A stretch of 64,000 nt of DNA from Dokdonella_A sp963834755 (lineage in GTDB: Bacteria > Pseudomonadota > Gammaproteobacteria > Xanthomonadales > Rhodanobacteraceae), in the NCBI GenBank assembly GCA_963834755.1, contig CAWICQ010000009.1, positions 806,001-870,000 of the forward strand, written 5' to 3'. Below the pieces are notes generated by a model. It had not been told where the DNA came from. It ran no database searches and saw nothing but the letters and a program-made list of their open reading frames with translations. The position numbers and the translations under genes are program-made. Positions 17,085 through 26,826 of the stretch are shown one piece after another; positions within the stretch are counted from its first letter, which is position 1; the number at the start of each line of letters is the position of its first letter.

Positions 17085-18323
17085 TCATGGATTGAACGCT
17101 ACTCTGGAGCTGACCGAGTTGCAGTGACTGGGCTTCGCCCTAAACGGAAACGCCTGCTGCGCAACCCACCCGTCCGGCATGTAGTCGCCAACAACGCCGT
17201 ATTTCTCCGGCAATCGCTTCTCCGACTTCACCGCCGTTCCGAACAGATAGTCGAGAAACGCATAGTGCGCGGCGTAATTGCGATCAATCGCCTCGTCATC
17301 CGACGCGTGATGCCAATGATGGAAATCCGGCGTCACGATCAGGTACTTGAGCGGTCCCCACGGCACGTCAACGTTCGCGTGATTCAGCACGGCCTGAAAG
17401 CCGACGATGATGATGTACGTGTTGATCACCGCCTCGCTGAAACCGAGCACGAACAGCGGCGCAAGCACCAGCACGCGCGTCACGATGATCTCGAAAACGT
17501 GCTGACGCGATCCGGCGAGCCAGTCCATCGTCTTCGCCGAGTGATGCACCGCGTGGAATTTCCACAGGAACGGAATCTCGTGATACGCGCGATGCGTCCA
17601 GTATTGCGAGAGATCGGCGACGAGGATGCAGAGCAATAGTTGTGGGACGAACCAGATGCGCTGCACCGCGAGCTGAAAATCGTGGCTGACCATCCACTCG
17701 AATCCGTGATGGATTACGAAGTTGACGGTCAGCAGGATCAGACCGACGAGAAAGTGATTGATCGCGAAATACTTGAGGTCGGTCTGCCATTCCTTGCGGA
17801 AGACGAGCTGCTCGCGATAGAGCGGGAGCAGCTTTTCGAGCACGATGAACACCATCGTCGAGCCGAGCAGATCGAGAATGAACCAGTCGAGGCCGATATA
17901 CGGCGTGTTGTCCGGGAAATTTCCGACCGGCACGCGCGAGCCGCCGAGCGCAACCGCGACCAGCACGAGCGCGAACGAAATCAGATTGAGATTGCGCCGG
18001 ATGCCGAGCACGAGACACGCGAGCGAGAGCCCGCCGGCGACCAGCAGCCCACCGAAAAGCAGCTGGCGCAGCACGTCGACCGAATAGGTGTGGCGAAGCT
18101 CCGGCGTCGTCAGGTACTCGGGAAAATGAAACGCGAGCACCGCGAGCAACGAGAGCGCACCGAGCGCGAACGCGAGAATCGTCGCGATCGTTCCCTGTCC
18201 GAAGCGGAGCGCACCGTGGCTTGCGAGGAAATCGCTCGTTTCATCAATGGTCGCGCGCACGGCGATGGCCGACTCGCGCAGCGGATCGGCATACCGCGTA
18301 CGGCTGACAGATGGTTTCGACAT
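17085..18323 (-). CDS. Sterol desaturase / fatty acid hydroxylase superfamily membrane protein
   Basis: A 412-residue integral membrane protein. After an N-terminal soluble segment there are several hydrophobic helices. The diiron histidine boxes of the fatty acid hydroxylase superfamily are present: HRAYHE, HAVHHS and HHWHH, plus an Asn-His in VLNHANVDVPWG. Proteins of this type hydroxylate or desaturate lipids; the substrate here is unknown. The ATG at 18323 (MSKPSVSRTRY) has GAGG upstream; the longer reading to 18365 adds a basic tail of little meaning. The gene stands alone and ends at a strong palindrome. Confidence 0.85.
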   Translation of the reverse strand: MSKPSVSRTRYADPLRESAIAVRATIDETSDFLASHGALRFGQGTIATILAFALGALSLLAVLAFHFPEYLTTPELRHTYSVDVLRQLLFGGLLVAGGLSLACLVLGIRRNLNLISFALVLVAVALGGSRVPVGNFPDNTPYIGLDWFILDLLGSTMVFIVLEKLLPLYREQLVFRKEWQTDLKYFAINHFLVGLILLTVNFVIHHGFEWMVSHDFQLAVQRIWFVPQLLLCILVADLSQYWTHRAYHEIPFLWKFHAVHHSAKTMDWLAGSRQHVFEIIVTRVLVLAPLFVLGFSEAVINTYIIIVGFQAVLNHANVDVPWGPLKYLIVTPDFHHWHHASDDEAIDRNYAAHYAFLDYLFGTAVKSEKRLPEKYGVVGDYMPDGWVAQQAFPFRAKPSHCNSVSSRVAFNP

Positions 18324-18383
18324 GGCCTCATGCCGGCGCAGGCGCCGGTTCTCCGCAGTCATCATAGCGCGGGGCTCCGCCGC

Positions 18384-18806
18384 TCAGAGCGGCCGCCCGA
18401 CCATCCGCATCCCGCCGTCGCAATCGATGACCGAGCCGGTCATGAACCGATTGCCGACGAGGAACACGATCGCCCGCGCGATATTGTCGAGCCGGCCGAT
18501 CCGACCGACCGGCGCCCGCATCCGATTCGAAATGCGGCGCGCGACGGCAACCTCTGCACGCAGGCTGCCGGCTGGGGGATTGTTGACGTCGTCGTCGCAG
18601 GTCATCACGGCGTGCGGCGCCGGCGCATAGGCAGCGCCCGGCCGGGTGACCGATTGCGCTGCCGGGTCGAGCAGATACCAAGGCGGTAAAGCCATCGGCG
18701 CAGTTCGATCGCGGACAGCGGATGCTCCGCACGGTGGCGGAGCGAGCGCCATCAATCCGATCGCTGCGGAAATGCAGGCGGCCAAGTGGGCGGTACGGTT
18801 CGACAC
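18384..18806 (-). pseudogene. Chimeric remnant: exported-protein N-terminus joined to a short-chain dehydrogenase C-terminus
   Basis: The open frame joins two unrelated parts. The first 85 residues, from GTG 18806, look like a signal peptide (NRTAHLAACISAAIGLMALA) followed by an exported sequence ending in CDDDVNNPPAGSLR, a motif often seen near the start of Ig-like or beta-helix surface proteins. The last 55 residues (RAPVGRIGRLDNIARAIVFL ... MTGSVIDCDGGMRMVG) are plainly the C-terminal end of a short-chain dehydrogenase/reductase, lacking the Rossmann GxxxGxG and the YxxxK active site. The junction near 18550 is probably a deletion scar. Confidence 0.6.
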
Positions 18807-19029
18807 GGAGGTATCCCCGAAAGCGGCAAAGAGGCTTCTGCGCGCGATGCGCGCGCGCAAGCCACGTGTGACTACTACGGGGTTACGGATCAAACCGGAC
18901 ATCGCGTACCGGGAATCGCCGGGCCTAAGATCCGCCGCGCGCGTGGCGGGTCATCGCCCTCGCGGGCGTGCGCGACGCGGACGGCGCCTGTCGAAACGCG
19001 CTGGCCTGCAGCCCGGCGTCAATGGCGGA

Positions 19030-20484
19030 TCAGGGTGCTGCGGTTTCGTGGTATCGCCGCGATCGTTGCGGCTGCTTGATGTCCTCCGCCAGCATCGCGA
19101 CGATCGATTTCGCCGCCTCGCGCCCATCATGCACCGCGCGCACGACGAGATCCGCCCCCCGCACGTTGTCGCCGCCGGCGAACACGCGCGGATTCGAGGT
19201 CTGGAACGGCAACCGCCCTTCGCCGCCGACGCGGATGCGCCCGCTCGCGTCGAGCTCGATGCCGATTTCCGCGCACCAATCCGGCGGGCTTGGCCGAAAA
19301 CCGAACGCGACGATCACCACATCTGCATTGAGCACCTGCTCGCTTCCCGCAATCGCTTCGGGTCGTGCACGGCCGGATGCGTCGGCGAGTAGACGCGTCG
19401 CTGTCACGCGCACGCCGGTTGCGCGTTCTTCGCCGACGATCGCGACAGGCTGGCGATTGAACAGGAAGCGCACGCCTTCATCGCGGCTGTTCTGCACTTC
19501 GCGGCGCGATCCCGGCATGCTCGCTTCGTCGCGGCGATAGACGCAGGTGACCGACGCCGCGCCGAGCCGGATCGCGGTGCGATTACAGTCCATCGCCGTA
19601 TCGCCACCGCCGAGCACGACGACGTGCTTGCCGGAAATGCGAGTCTGTTGCGACGTATCGCTGCCGCCGAGTATCCGTCGCGCGTTCGCAATCAGGAACG
19701 GCAAGGCCGGTTCGACGCCGCGCAAGCGGTCGCCCGCCATGTCCGCAGGCACTTCGCGATACGCGCCGGTGCCGATGAATACCGCGTCGTAGCGATCGAG
19801 CAGTGCGTCGAAAGCGATGTCACGTCCGATCTCGACACCGAGACGGAACTCGACGCCCATCTCCTCGAGCACGCGGCGGCGCATTCGCACGACATCCTTG
19901 TCGAGCTTGAACGGCGGAATGCCGAACGTGAGCAGACCGCCAATTTCCTCGTAGCGATCGAACACGACCGCGCCGATGCCGGCGCGCACGAGGCGATCGG
20001 CCGCGGACAATCCCGCCGGGCCGGCGCCGACGATGGCGACACGCTTTCCGGTCGCCGCAACATTAGAAAGATCCGGCCGCCAGCCGAGCGCGAACGCCTT
20101 GTCGACGACGTCCTTCTCGATCGCGCCGATCGTAACCGCGCCGAAACCGTCGTTGAGCGTGCACGCACCTTCGCACAGACGATCCTGCGGACAGATGCGT
20201 CCGCAGATTTCCGGCAGCGGATTCGTTTCGTGCATCAGCGTGGCGGCTTCGATCACGCGGCCCTGCTGCGCGAGTTTCAGCCAGTCCGGGATGTAGTTGT
20301 GCACCGGACATTGCCATTCGCAATACGGATTGCCGCAGTCGATGCAGCGCGCCGACTGCGCTTCCGCTTCGCCGGTTTCGTACGCGCCGTAGATTTCGCT
20401 CCAGCCGAGCACGCGCACGCTGACCGGCACTTCGCCCGGACTCGCGCGCGGCACTTCGACGAAATACGGAACCTGCTCTTTCAT
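19030..20484 (-). CDS. gltD: Glutamate synthase [NADPH] small subunit
   Basis: A 484-residue flavoprotein that passes electrons from NADPH to the large subunit. The N-terminal Cys motifs for iron-sulfur clusters are present (CIDCGNPYCEWQCPVHN and CGRICPQDRLCEGAC). The FAD site is VAIVGAGPAGLSAADRL and the NADPH site is HVVVLGGGDTAMDC. A closing FAD motif NPRVFAGGDNVRGADL is intact. The length is normal. The gene starts 7 bases after the gltB stop, so the two form an operon for ammonia assimilation in gltBD order. Confidence 0.96.
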   Translation of the reverse strand: MKEQVPYFVEVPRASPGEVPVSVRVLGWSEIYGAYETGEAEAQSARCIDCGNPYCEWQCPVHNYIPDWLKLAQQGRVIEAATLMHETNPLPEICGRICPQDRLCEGACTLNDGFGAVTIGAIEKDVVDKAFALGWRPDLSNVAATGKRVAIVGAGPAGLSAADRLVRAGIGAVVFDRYEEIGGLLTFGIPPFKLDKDVVRMRRRVLEEMGVEFRLGVEIGRDIAFDALLDRYDAVFIGTGAYREVPADMAGDRLRGVEPALPFLIANARRILGGSDTSQQTRISGKHVVVLGGGDTAMDCNRTAIRLGAASVTCVYRRDEASMPGSRREVQNSRDEGVRFLFNRQPVAIVGEERATGVRVTATRLLADASGRARPEAIAGSEQVLNADVVIVAFGFRPSPPDWCAEIGIELDASGRIRVGGEGRLPFQTSNPRVFAGGDNVRGADLVVRAVHDGREAAKSIVAMLAEDIKQPQRSRRYHETAAP

Positions 20485-20491
20485 CGTCGGC

Positions 20492-23400
20492 TCATGCGGC
20501 GCGTTTCAATTCATCGATCAGCGTGTCGAGTCCAGCGGCTTTGGGCTTGACCAGCCAGAACTTGCTGAGGAAATCGCGGAAGCGCTCCAGAATGTGCGCG
20601 CCCCATAGGCTGCCGGTCGCATCGACGTGCGCGCTGATGAGCCGGCGCAGATGCTGCAGATGATTTTCCATGCCTTCAAGCGAGATGCGCAGGATGTCGA
20701 TCAGCTCGTGGTTGTAGCGGTCGACGAAATCGCGCTCGGTGTCGAGCACATAGGCGAATCCGCCGGTCATGCCGGCGCCGAAATTGAGACCGGTCGGCCC
20801 GAGCACGACGACGATGCCGCCGGTCATGTATTCGCAGCAGTGATCGCCGGTGCCTTCGACGACGGCGAGCGCGCCCGAGTTGCGCACGGCGAATCGTTCG
20901 CCCGCGCGGCCGGCCGCGTACAACTCGCCGCCGGTTGCGCCGTAAAGACATGTGTTGCCGATGATCACCGCGTCGCGCGCGACGAATGCGGCGTCCGCCG
21001 GCGGACGCACGGCGATGCGGCCGCCGGCCATGCCTTTGCCGACGCCGTCGTTGGCTTCGCCTTCGAGCTCGATCTGCACGCCGCCGGCATTCCACGCGCC
21101 GAGGCTTTGCCCGGCGCTGCCGCTGAGTTTCAGCACGATCGGCGAATCGCTCATACCGAGATCGCCGTGGCGTCGCGCGACGTCGCCGGAAAGTCGCGCG
21201 CCGATCGCACGATCGGTGTTGCGCACCTCGTAGCGGAATTCACCGCCGCGTCCGTGCTCGACGGCGAAACGCGTATCGACCGCGATGTGCGCCGCGAGCG
21301 AGCCCGGATCGCGCGGCACGTTGCGCGCGCCGGCGCACACGCGCGCGCCTGCATCGACCGAATCCGCGGCGGCGAGCAGCGGCGAAAGGTCGATGCGGCG
21401 ATGACGACCGACGAGATCGCTGCGAGCGCGTAGCAGATCGGTGCGTCCGACCAGATCCTCCAGACACCGCACACCGAGTTGCGCGAGCCGCTCGCGCACG
21501 TCCTCGGCGACGAAACGGAAATAGCGCATGACTTTTTCCGCGGTGCCGACGAAATGCTGCTTGCGCAGCACATCGAGCTGCGTCGCGACACCGGTGGCGC
21601 AGGTGTTGAGATGGCAGATGCGCAAGTACTTGCAGCCCATCGCGATCATCGGCGCGGTGCCGAAGCCGAAACTCTCGGCGCCAAGAATCGCGGCCTTGAT
21701 CACATCGAGCCCGGTCTTGAGACCGCCATCGGTCTGCAGTCGCACGCGATCGCGCAGGCCATTGCGGCGCAACGTCTCGTGCGCTTCGGCAAGACCGAGC
21801 TCCCATGGAATGCCGGCGTAGTGGATCGACGTCAGCGGGCTTGCGCCGGTGCCGCCGTCGTGTCCGGAGATCGTGATCAGATCCGCGTACGCCTTCGCGA
21901 CACCCGCGGCGATGGTGCCGACGCCGGCGTGCGCGACAAGCTTGACCGACACTAGCGCATTCGGATTGACCTCTTTCAAATCGTAGATCAGCTGCGCAAG
22001 ATCTTCGATCGAATAGATATCGTGATGCGGCGGCGGCGAAATGAGACCGATGCCCGGCCGCGCATAGCGCAGTCGCGCGATCATCGCGTTGACTTTATGG
22101 CCCGGCAGCTGACCGCCTTCGCCGGGCTTGGCGCCTTGCGCGATTTTGATCTGCAGGACTTCGGCGTCGACGAGATATTCGGGCGTGACGCCGAAGCGCG
22201 CCGACGCGACCTGTTTGATCTTCGACCGTTTGTCGGTGCCGTAGCGCAGTGGATCCTCGCCGCCTTCGCCGGAATTCGAGCGCGCGCCGAGCCGGTTCAT
22301 CGCCAGCGCGAGCGTCTCGTGCGCTTCCGGCGAGAGCGCGCCCAGCGACATGCCGGCGGAATCGAAACGCGTCAGGATCGATTCGGCGGGTTCGACTTCG
22401 CCGAGCGGAATCGGCGTGGTGTCATTGCGTAGTTCGGCCAGATCGCGCAGTGCCGCTGGCGCACGATGGTCGACAAGATCTGCGTAACGCCGGTAATCGC
22501 GCGTTTCACCGGTGAGCACGGCGCGCTGCAGCGTGCCGACGACATCGGGGTTGTACGCGTGATATTCGCCGCCGTACACGAACTTGAGCAGACCACCCGG
22601 CGCGAGCGTGGCGCTCATGTCGTAGGCCTCGCGCGTGCGCGCGCGTTGTTCGTTTTCGAGATCCGAAAAGCGCGTGCCGCCGATGCGCGCCGGCGTTCCG
22701 CTGAAGCAGAGATCGACGATCTCGCGATCGAGTCCGACGATCTCGAACAGCTGCGCGCCGCGATATCCCGCGACCGTCGAGATGCCCATCTTCGAGAGGA
22801 TTTTCAGCAGACCTTTGCGGATTCCGCGCCGATAACTGCGGCCGGGCTCGCGCGCTTCCGCCGCCGCCGCATTCAGGACGCCAGTGCGGCCGAGATCGAA
22901 CAGCGTCTGATAGGCAAGATACGGATATACAGCCGTCGCGCCGTAGCCGATGAGACAGGCGAAGTGATGCGGATCGCGCGCTGTTCCGGTTTCGACGATC
23001 AGATTGCAATCGCAGCGAAGGCGCGCGGCGAGAAGCGTCTGATGAATGGCGGCGGTCGCAAGCAATGCATGCGCGGACAACTTTTCGGGACGCTGCGGGG
23101 GATAGCGGTCACTCAGAAAGAGCAGTCGCGAACCGGAGCGCACCGCGGCGACCGCTTCCGCGCACATGCGACGCAGCGCTGTTTCGAGATCTTCGCTGTC
23201 GGCGTAATAGAGATCGATGAACGTTTGCGCTTCGCCCGCAAACTGCGGCAGCGCGAGCAACTGGCGCAGTTTGCGTTGCGACAGGATCGGCGAGGTCAGC
23301 ATGACCTGCTTTGCGTTCGCCGGCGACAATTCGAACACATTGCCTTCGACGCCGATCTGCGTGACCAGCGACATCACCGCGGTTTCGCGCAACGGATCGA

Positions 23401-24961
23401 TCGGCGGATTGGTAACCTGCGCAAATCCCTGCCGGAAATAATCGTAGAGCGGACGTGCGACGCCGGAGAGCGCCGCGACGGGCGTGTCATCACCCATCGA
23501 ACCGGTCGCCTCGACGCCGAATTCGGCGAGCGAAGTCAGCACCGTGTCGCGTTCTTCTCGCGTGAGGCCGAAAAGCTTCTGGAATCGCGCAAGCGTCGCC
23601 GGAGGAAACGGCTCGGCGGCGAGACCCGGATCGATCAGGTGCGATTCGAGGTAGATCACGCCCTCGCGCAGCCACTGCTTGAACGGCGCGAGCCCGCGAT
23701 TCAGTGCATCGATGTCTGCGTTATACAAGAGTCGATGCTCGGCAAGATCGACCGCGATCATTTCGCCGGGTCCGAGCCGGCCTTTGGCGACGATGCGCGA
23801 CGCGGGTACGTCCCAGATGCCGGCTTCCGACGCGACGATCAGGTGATTGTCGTCGGCTAGCGCCCAGCGCGCGGGCCGCAAACCATTGCGATCGAGTGCG
23901 CACGCGGCGTAGCGGCCGTCGCACATGACGAGTCCGGCGGGTCCATCCCACGGCTCGGTGTGCAGCGCGTAGTACTCATAGAACGCGGCCAGATCGGCGT
24001 CGATGTCCTCGCGCGCGGACCACGCCGGCGGCACCAAGATGCGCATCGCGGTCGGCAACGCGATGCCGCCGATCAGCAACAGCTCAAGCGCATTGTCGAG
24101 ACTCTGTGAATCCGAACCTTCCATCGCGACCAGCGCGCCGAGCCCGGAGAAATCGATCAGCGGCGAAACCAGTTTGCCGCTACGCGCCTGCAGCCACGTG
24201 CGGTTGGCGCGAATCGTGTTGATCTCGCCGTTGTGCGCGAGATGCCGGAACGGCTGCGCGAGTCGCCACTGCGGCGTCGTGTTGGTCGAAAAGCGCAGGT
24301 GAAACACGACCGCACTCGTCGCGAGCTCGGCTCGTGCGAGGTCCGGATAGAAACGCCGGAGCGCGCCCGGCAACACCATCGCCTTGTAGCCGATCGTCGA
24401 CGCCGACAAGGTCACCGCGTAGAAATGCTCATCGTCGGCGAGCGCGTTCGTGGCAAGACGCCGCGCACGGAACAGCGCGCGTTCGAATGCGGCCTCGGGG
24501 AGATGCTCGGGCGCATTCACGAAGATTTGCGCGATGCGCGGCAACGAGCGCGCGGCTTCCGGACCACAGACGGCCGCATCGATCGGAACGTCGCGCCAAC
24601 CCGCGACGGCGAGGCGTTCGTCGGCAAGTCGACGATCGAGCTCGCCGATCGCGCGCTCGGCCAGCACGGAATCGGGCGAAAGGAACACCAGCCCGGCGGC
24701 GAATTTCTCTTCGAGCACGATCGCGCTTTCGGCCGCGAGCGCACGCAACCACGCATCGGGTCGATACAGCAGCAATCCGCAACCATCGCTGCTGACACCG
24801 TCCGCGCCGACCGCGCCGCGATGCGCCAGACGTTCGAGCGCATCGAACGCCATCGAGACGACGCGCGCGCTGGCGCGGTCGTCGATCTGAGCGATCAGAC
24901 CGAAACCGCAACTGTCGTGTTCGTAGTCCGGGTGGTACAGCCCCGGACGCCGCGTCGCCAT
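20492..24961 (-). CDS. gltB: Glutamate synthase [NADPH] large subunit
   Basis: A 1,489-residue enzyme making two glutamates from glutamine and 2-oxoglutarate. The glutamine amidotransferase domain starts at Cys18 (HDSCGFG) after a short propeptide that should be cleaved off. HLRFSTNTTPQWRLAQPFRHLAHNGEINT is the typical amidotransferase core. The FMN/synthase domain contains SAGMSLGALSPEAHETLA and EGGEDPLRY, and the 3Fe-4S cluster motif is CKYLRICHLNTCATG. The C-terminal GXGXG beta-helix ends the protein (GGRIAVRPP, NTCLYGATGGELYAAGRAGERFAVRNSGA). The ORF is intact over 4.5 kb. Confidence 0.97.
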   Translation of the reverse strand: MATRRPGLYHPDYEHDSCGFGLIAQIDDRASARVVSMAFDALERLAHRGAVGADGVSSDGCGLLLYRPDAWLRALAAESAIVLEEKFAAGLVFLSPDSVLAERAIGELDRRLADERLAVAGWRDVPIDAAVCGPEAARSLPRIAQIFVNAPEHLPEAAFERALFRARRLATNALADDEHFYAVTLSASTIGYKAMVLPGALRRFYPDLARAELATSAVVFHLRFSTNTTPQWRLAQPFRHLAHNGEINTIRANRTWLQARSGKLVSPLIDFSGLGALVAMEGSDSQSLDNALELLLIGGIALPTAMRILVPPAWSAREDIDADLAAFYEYYALHTEPWDGPAGLVMCDGRYAACALDRNGLRPARWALADDNHLIVASEAGIWDVPASRIVAKGRLGPGEMIAVDLAEHRLLYNADIDALNRGLAPFKQWLREGVIYLESHLIDPGLAAEPFPPATLARFQKLFGLTREERDTVLTSLAEFGVEATGSMGDDTPVAALSGVARPLYDYFRQGFAQVTNPPIDPLRETAVMSLVTQIGVEGNVFELSPANAKQVMLTSPILSQRKLRQLLALPQFAGEAQTFIDLYYADSEDLETALRRMCAEAVAAVRSGSRLLFLSDRYPPQRPEKLSAHALLATAAIHQTLLAARLRCDCNLIVETGTARDPHHFACLIGYGATAVYPYLAYQTLFDLGRTGVLNAAAAEAREPGRSYRRGIRKGLLKILSKMGISTVAGYRGAQLFEIVGLDREIVDLCFSGTPARIGGTRFSDLENEQRARTREAYDMSATLAPGGLLKFVYGGEYHAYNPDVVGTLQRAVLTGETRDYRRYADLVDHRAPAALRDLAELRNDTTPIPLGEVEPAESILTRFDSAGMSLGALSPEAHETLALAMNRLGARSNSGEGGEDPLRYGTDKRSKIKQVASARFGVTPEYLVDAEVLQIKIAQGAKPGEGGQLPGHKVNAMIARLRYARPGIGLISPPPHHDIYSIEDLAQLIYDLKEVNPNALVSVKLVAHAGVGTIAAGVAKAYADLITISGHDGGTGASPLTSIHYAGIPWELGLAEAHETLRRNGLRDRVRLQTDGGLKTGLDVIKAAILGAESFGFGTAPMIAMGCKYLRICHLNTCATGVATQLDVLRKQHFVGTAEKVMRYFRFVAEDVRERLAQLGVRCLEDLVGRTDLLRARSDLVGRHRRIDLSPLLAAADSVDAGARVCAGARNVPRDPGSLAAHIAVDTRFAVEHGRGGEFRYEVRNTDRAIGARLSGDVARRHGDLGMSDSPIVLKLSGSAGQSLGAWNAGGVQIELEGEANDGVGKGMAGGRIAVRPPADAAFVARDAVIIGNTCLYGATGGELYAAGRAGERFAVRNSGALAVVEGTGDHCCEYMTGGIVVVLGPTGLNFGAGMTGGFAYVLDTERDFVDRYNHELIDILRISLEGMENHLQHLRRLISAHVDATGSLWGAHILERFRDFLSKFWLVKPKAAGLDTLIDELKRAA

Positions 24962-25010
24962 CGTGTGCGCCTCCGCGAACCGGCCGCCGACCGGGCACGC
25001 GCGCTACACG

Positions 25011-25032
25011 GTATAGATATAGGCGTCTATAC
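25011..25032. promoter_or_regulatory. Inverted repeat in the gltB / transporter intergenic region
   Basis: Seven-base arms GTATAGA and TCTATAC are separated by eight bases and lie about 50 bases upstream of gltB and 200 bases before the divergent nucleoside transporter gene. The AT-rich arms stand out in GC-rich DNA and contain -10-like TATAGA sequences. It may be an operator or part of the gltB promoter; the binding protein is unknown. Confidence 0.4.
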
Positions 25033-25233
25033 GTCCGTACGCGCGTTGCCTCCGGACTGCGTTCCGCTCATCCGCGACTAGAACACATTTGCTGCGGCGC
25101 GTCAAAAGCGCCGCGCCGAGCCGTAACGAATGCGGCGGCGCACGCTTGCCTTGCGCCGCGCGCCGGCGCGGCTCTACGCTCGGCCGATTGCCGGCGCCGA
25201 ATGTCTGGCGCCCATCGCCGCAAGGGGAAGACG

Positions 25234-26544
25234 ATGCTCGACGCGCTCGGCCAAATCGCCTTCGGCCTGTTCGGCCTCGCCGTCCTCATCGGCATCGCGT
25301 TCGTGTTTTCCAACAACAAACGCGCGGTGAGCTGGAAACTCGTGCTGAGCGGCGTCGCATTGCAGCTGGTGTTCGCGACGCTGGTGCTCAAGGTTCCGTT
25401 CGGGCGCGATGTGTTCAACACGATCGCGACGGGATTCGTGAAACTCCTCGATTTCGTCCGCGTCGGTTCCGAATTCATCTTCGGCACGCTCACGGACACG
25501 AGCAAATTCGGTTTCGTGTTCGCCGTGCAGGTGCTGCCGACGATCATCTTTTTTGCCTCGCTCACCGGCGTGCTGTATCACCTCGGCGTCATGCAGCGCA
25601 TCGTGCGCGGCATGGCGTGGATCATCACCAAAGTGATGAACGTCTCCGGCGCGGAGACGACCAGCGTCTGCGCGAGTGTCTTCATCGGCCAAACCGAAGC
25701 GCCGTTGACGATCAAGCCTTATATCGAGCGCATGACGCAGTCCGAGTTGATGACGGTCATGATCGGCGGCATGGCGCACATCGCAGGTTCGGTGATGGCG
25801 GCGTATGTCGGCCTTCTCGGCGGCGACGATCCGGTGCAGAAGCAGTTCTTCGCCAAGCATCTTCTGACCGCGAGCGTGATGGCGGCGCCAGCGACGCTGA
25901 TGCTGGCGAAAATCCTGGTGCCGGAAACGCAGGAGCCGCTGACGCGTGGCACGGTGAAGCTCGACGTCGAACGGACCACGGCGAACGTGATCGACGCGGC
26001 GGCGACCGGCGCCGGCGATGGGCTTCGGCTCGCGCTGAATGTCGGTGCGATGCTGCTCGCGTTCATCGCGCTGATCGCGCTTCTGAATTCGCCGATCCAG
26101 TGGCTCGGCGGTCACGCGTGGGGCGATGGCGGCTCGATCAACGCATGGCTTTCGGCGAATGCGGGCCGGCCGGTCGAGCTGTCGCTGCAGACGATGTTCG
26201 GTTGGGTGCTCGCGCCGCTGGCCTGGCTGATCGGTGTGCCGTGGCAGGATGCCAATCTGGTCGGCAGCTTCATCGGCGAGAAGGTCGTCGTCAATGAATT
26301 CGTCGCGTATGTCGACATGTCCAGGCATCTCGACCAGCTCACGCGACAGAGTCAGCTGATCGCAACGTATGCGTTGTGTGGGTTCGCGAATTTTTCGTCG
26401 ATCGCGATCCAGATCGGCGGCATCGGCGGGCTCGCACCGAATCGTCGCGCCGATCTTGCGCGTTTCGGTTTGCGCGCGGTGCTCGGCGGCTCACTTGCGA
26501 CATTCATGACCGCCACGATCGCCGGCGTTCTCGAGCAACTCTGA
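25234..26544 (+). CDS. Concentrative nucleoside transporter (NupC/CNT family)
   Basis: A 436-residue integral membrane protein with about ten hydrophobic segments. CNT-family marks include GVLYHLGVMQRIVRGMAWI, the substrate and ion site GAETTSVCASVFIGQTEAP, IGGMAHIAGSVMAAYV, and the closing YALCGFANFSSIAIQIGGIGGLAPNRR. It should import nucleosides with Na+ or H+. The ATG at 25234 has AAGGGGA upstream; an in-frame ATG at 25201 would add eleven hydrophilic residues. The next gene encodes a ribokinase-like enzyme, which fits salvage of nucleoside sugar. Confidence 0.92.
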   Translation: MLDALGQIAFGLFGLAVLIGIAFVFSNNKRAVSWKLVLSGVALQLVFATLVLKVPFGRDVFNTIATGFVKLLDFVRVGSEFIFGTLTDTSKFGFVFAVQVLPTIIFFASLTGVLYHLGVMQRIVRGMAWIITKVMNVSGAETTSVCASVFIGQTEAPLTIKPYIERMTQSELMTVMIGGMAHIAGSVMAAYVGLLGGDDPVQKQFFAKHLLTASVMAAPATLMLAKILVPETQEPLTRGTVKLDVERTTANVIDAAATGAGDGLRLALNVGAMLLAFIALIALLNSPIQWLGGHAWGDGGSINAWLSANAGRPVELSLQTMFGWVLAPLAWLIGVPWQDANLVGSFIGEKVVVNEFVAYVDMSRHLDQLTRQSQLIATYALCGFANFSSIAIQIGGIGGLAPNRRADLARFGLRAVLGGSLATFMTATIAGVLEQL

Positions 26545-26699
26545 ACGCGTTTGTTCGGCATTCGTTCAGCCCGATCCGATCGCCGGGGCTCGCAGCGTGT
26601 CATATGCGCCAGGCGCAATCGCGAGCAACGATCGTCGCGTCGACATCGTGATTCGCAGCGACCTTCGCTAACAGCCCAGACCATCAACCACAACGATCC

Positions 26700-26724
26700 C
26701 CCTCTCCCGCCACGCGGGAGAGGG
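26700..26724. repeat. REP-like GC-rich hairpin
   Basis: An 11-bp perfect stem (CCCTCTCCCGC with GCGGGAGAGGG) with a CAC loop, followed by CAGGGTGAGGGC. The CCCTCTCCCGC...GCGGGAGAGGG form is a widespread intergenic palindrome in Xanthomonadales and other Proteobacteria. It sits between the transporter and the kinase and may also end transcription of the transporter gene. Confidence 0.6.
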
Positions 26725-26826
26725 CAGGGTGAGGGCACGCCTGGTTCGCGCCCGCGTCTCTCCCCCGCGAGCCAACAATTCCAACCCGCTAAACTCCGAC
26801 CAGGTCCCACAACACCGCCACGATAA

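Noticed and set aside
16510..17088. 192-residue minus-strand ORF in the low-GC stretch
   Set aside because: Composition looks random and the plus strand shows more coherent protein sequence.
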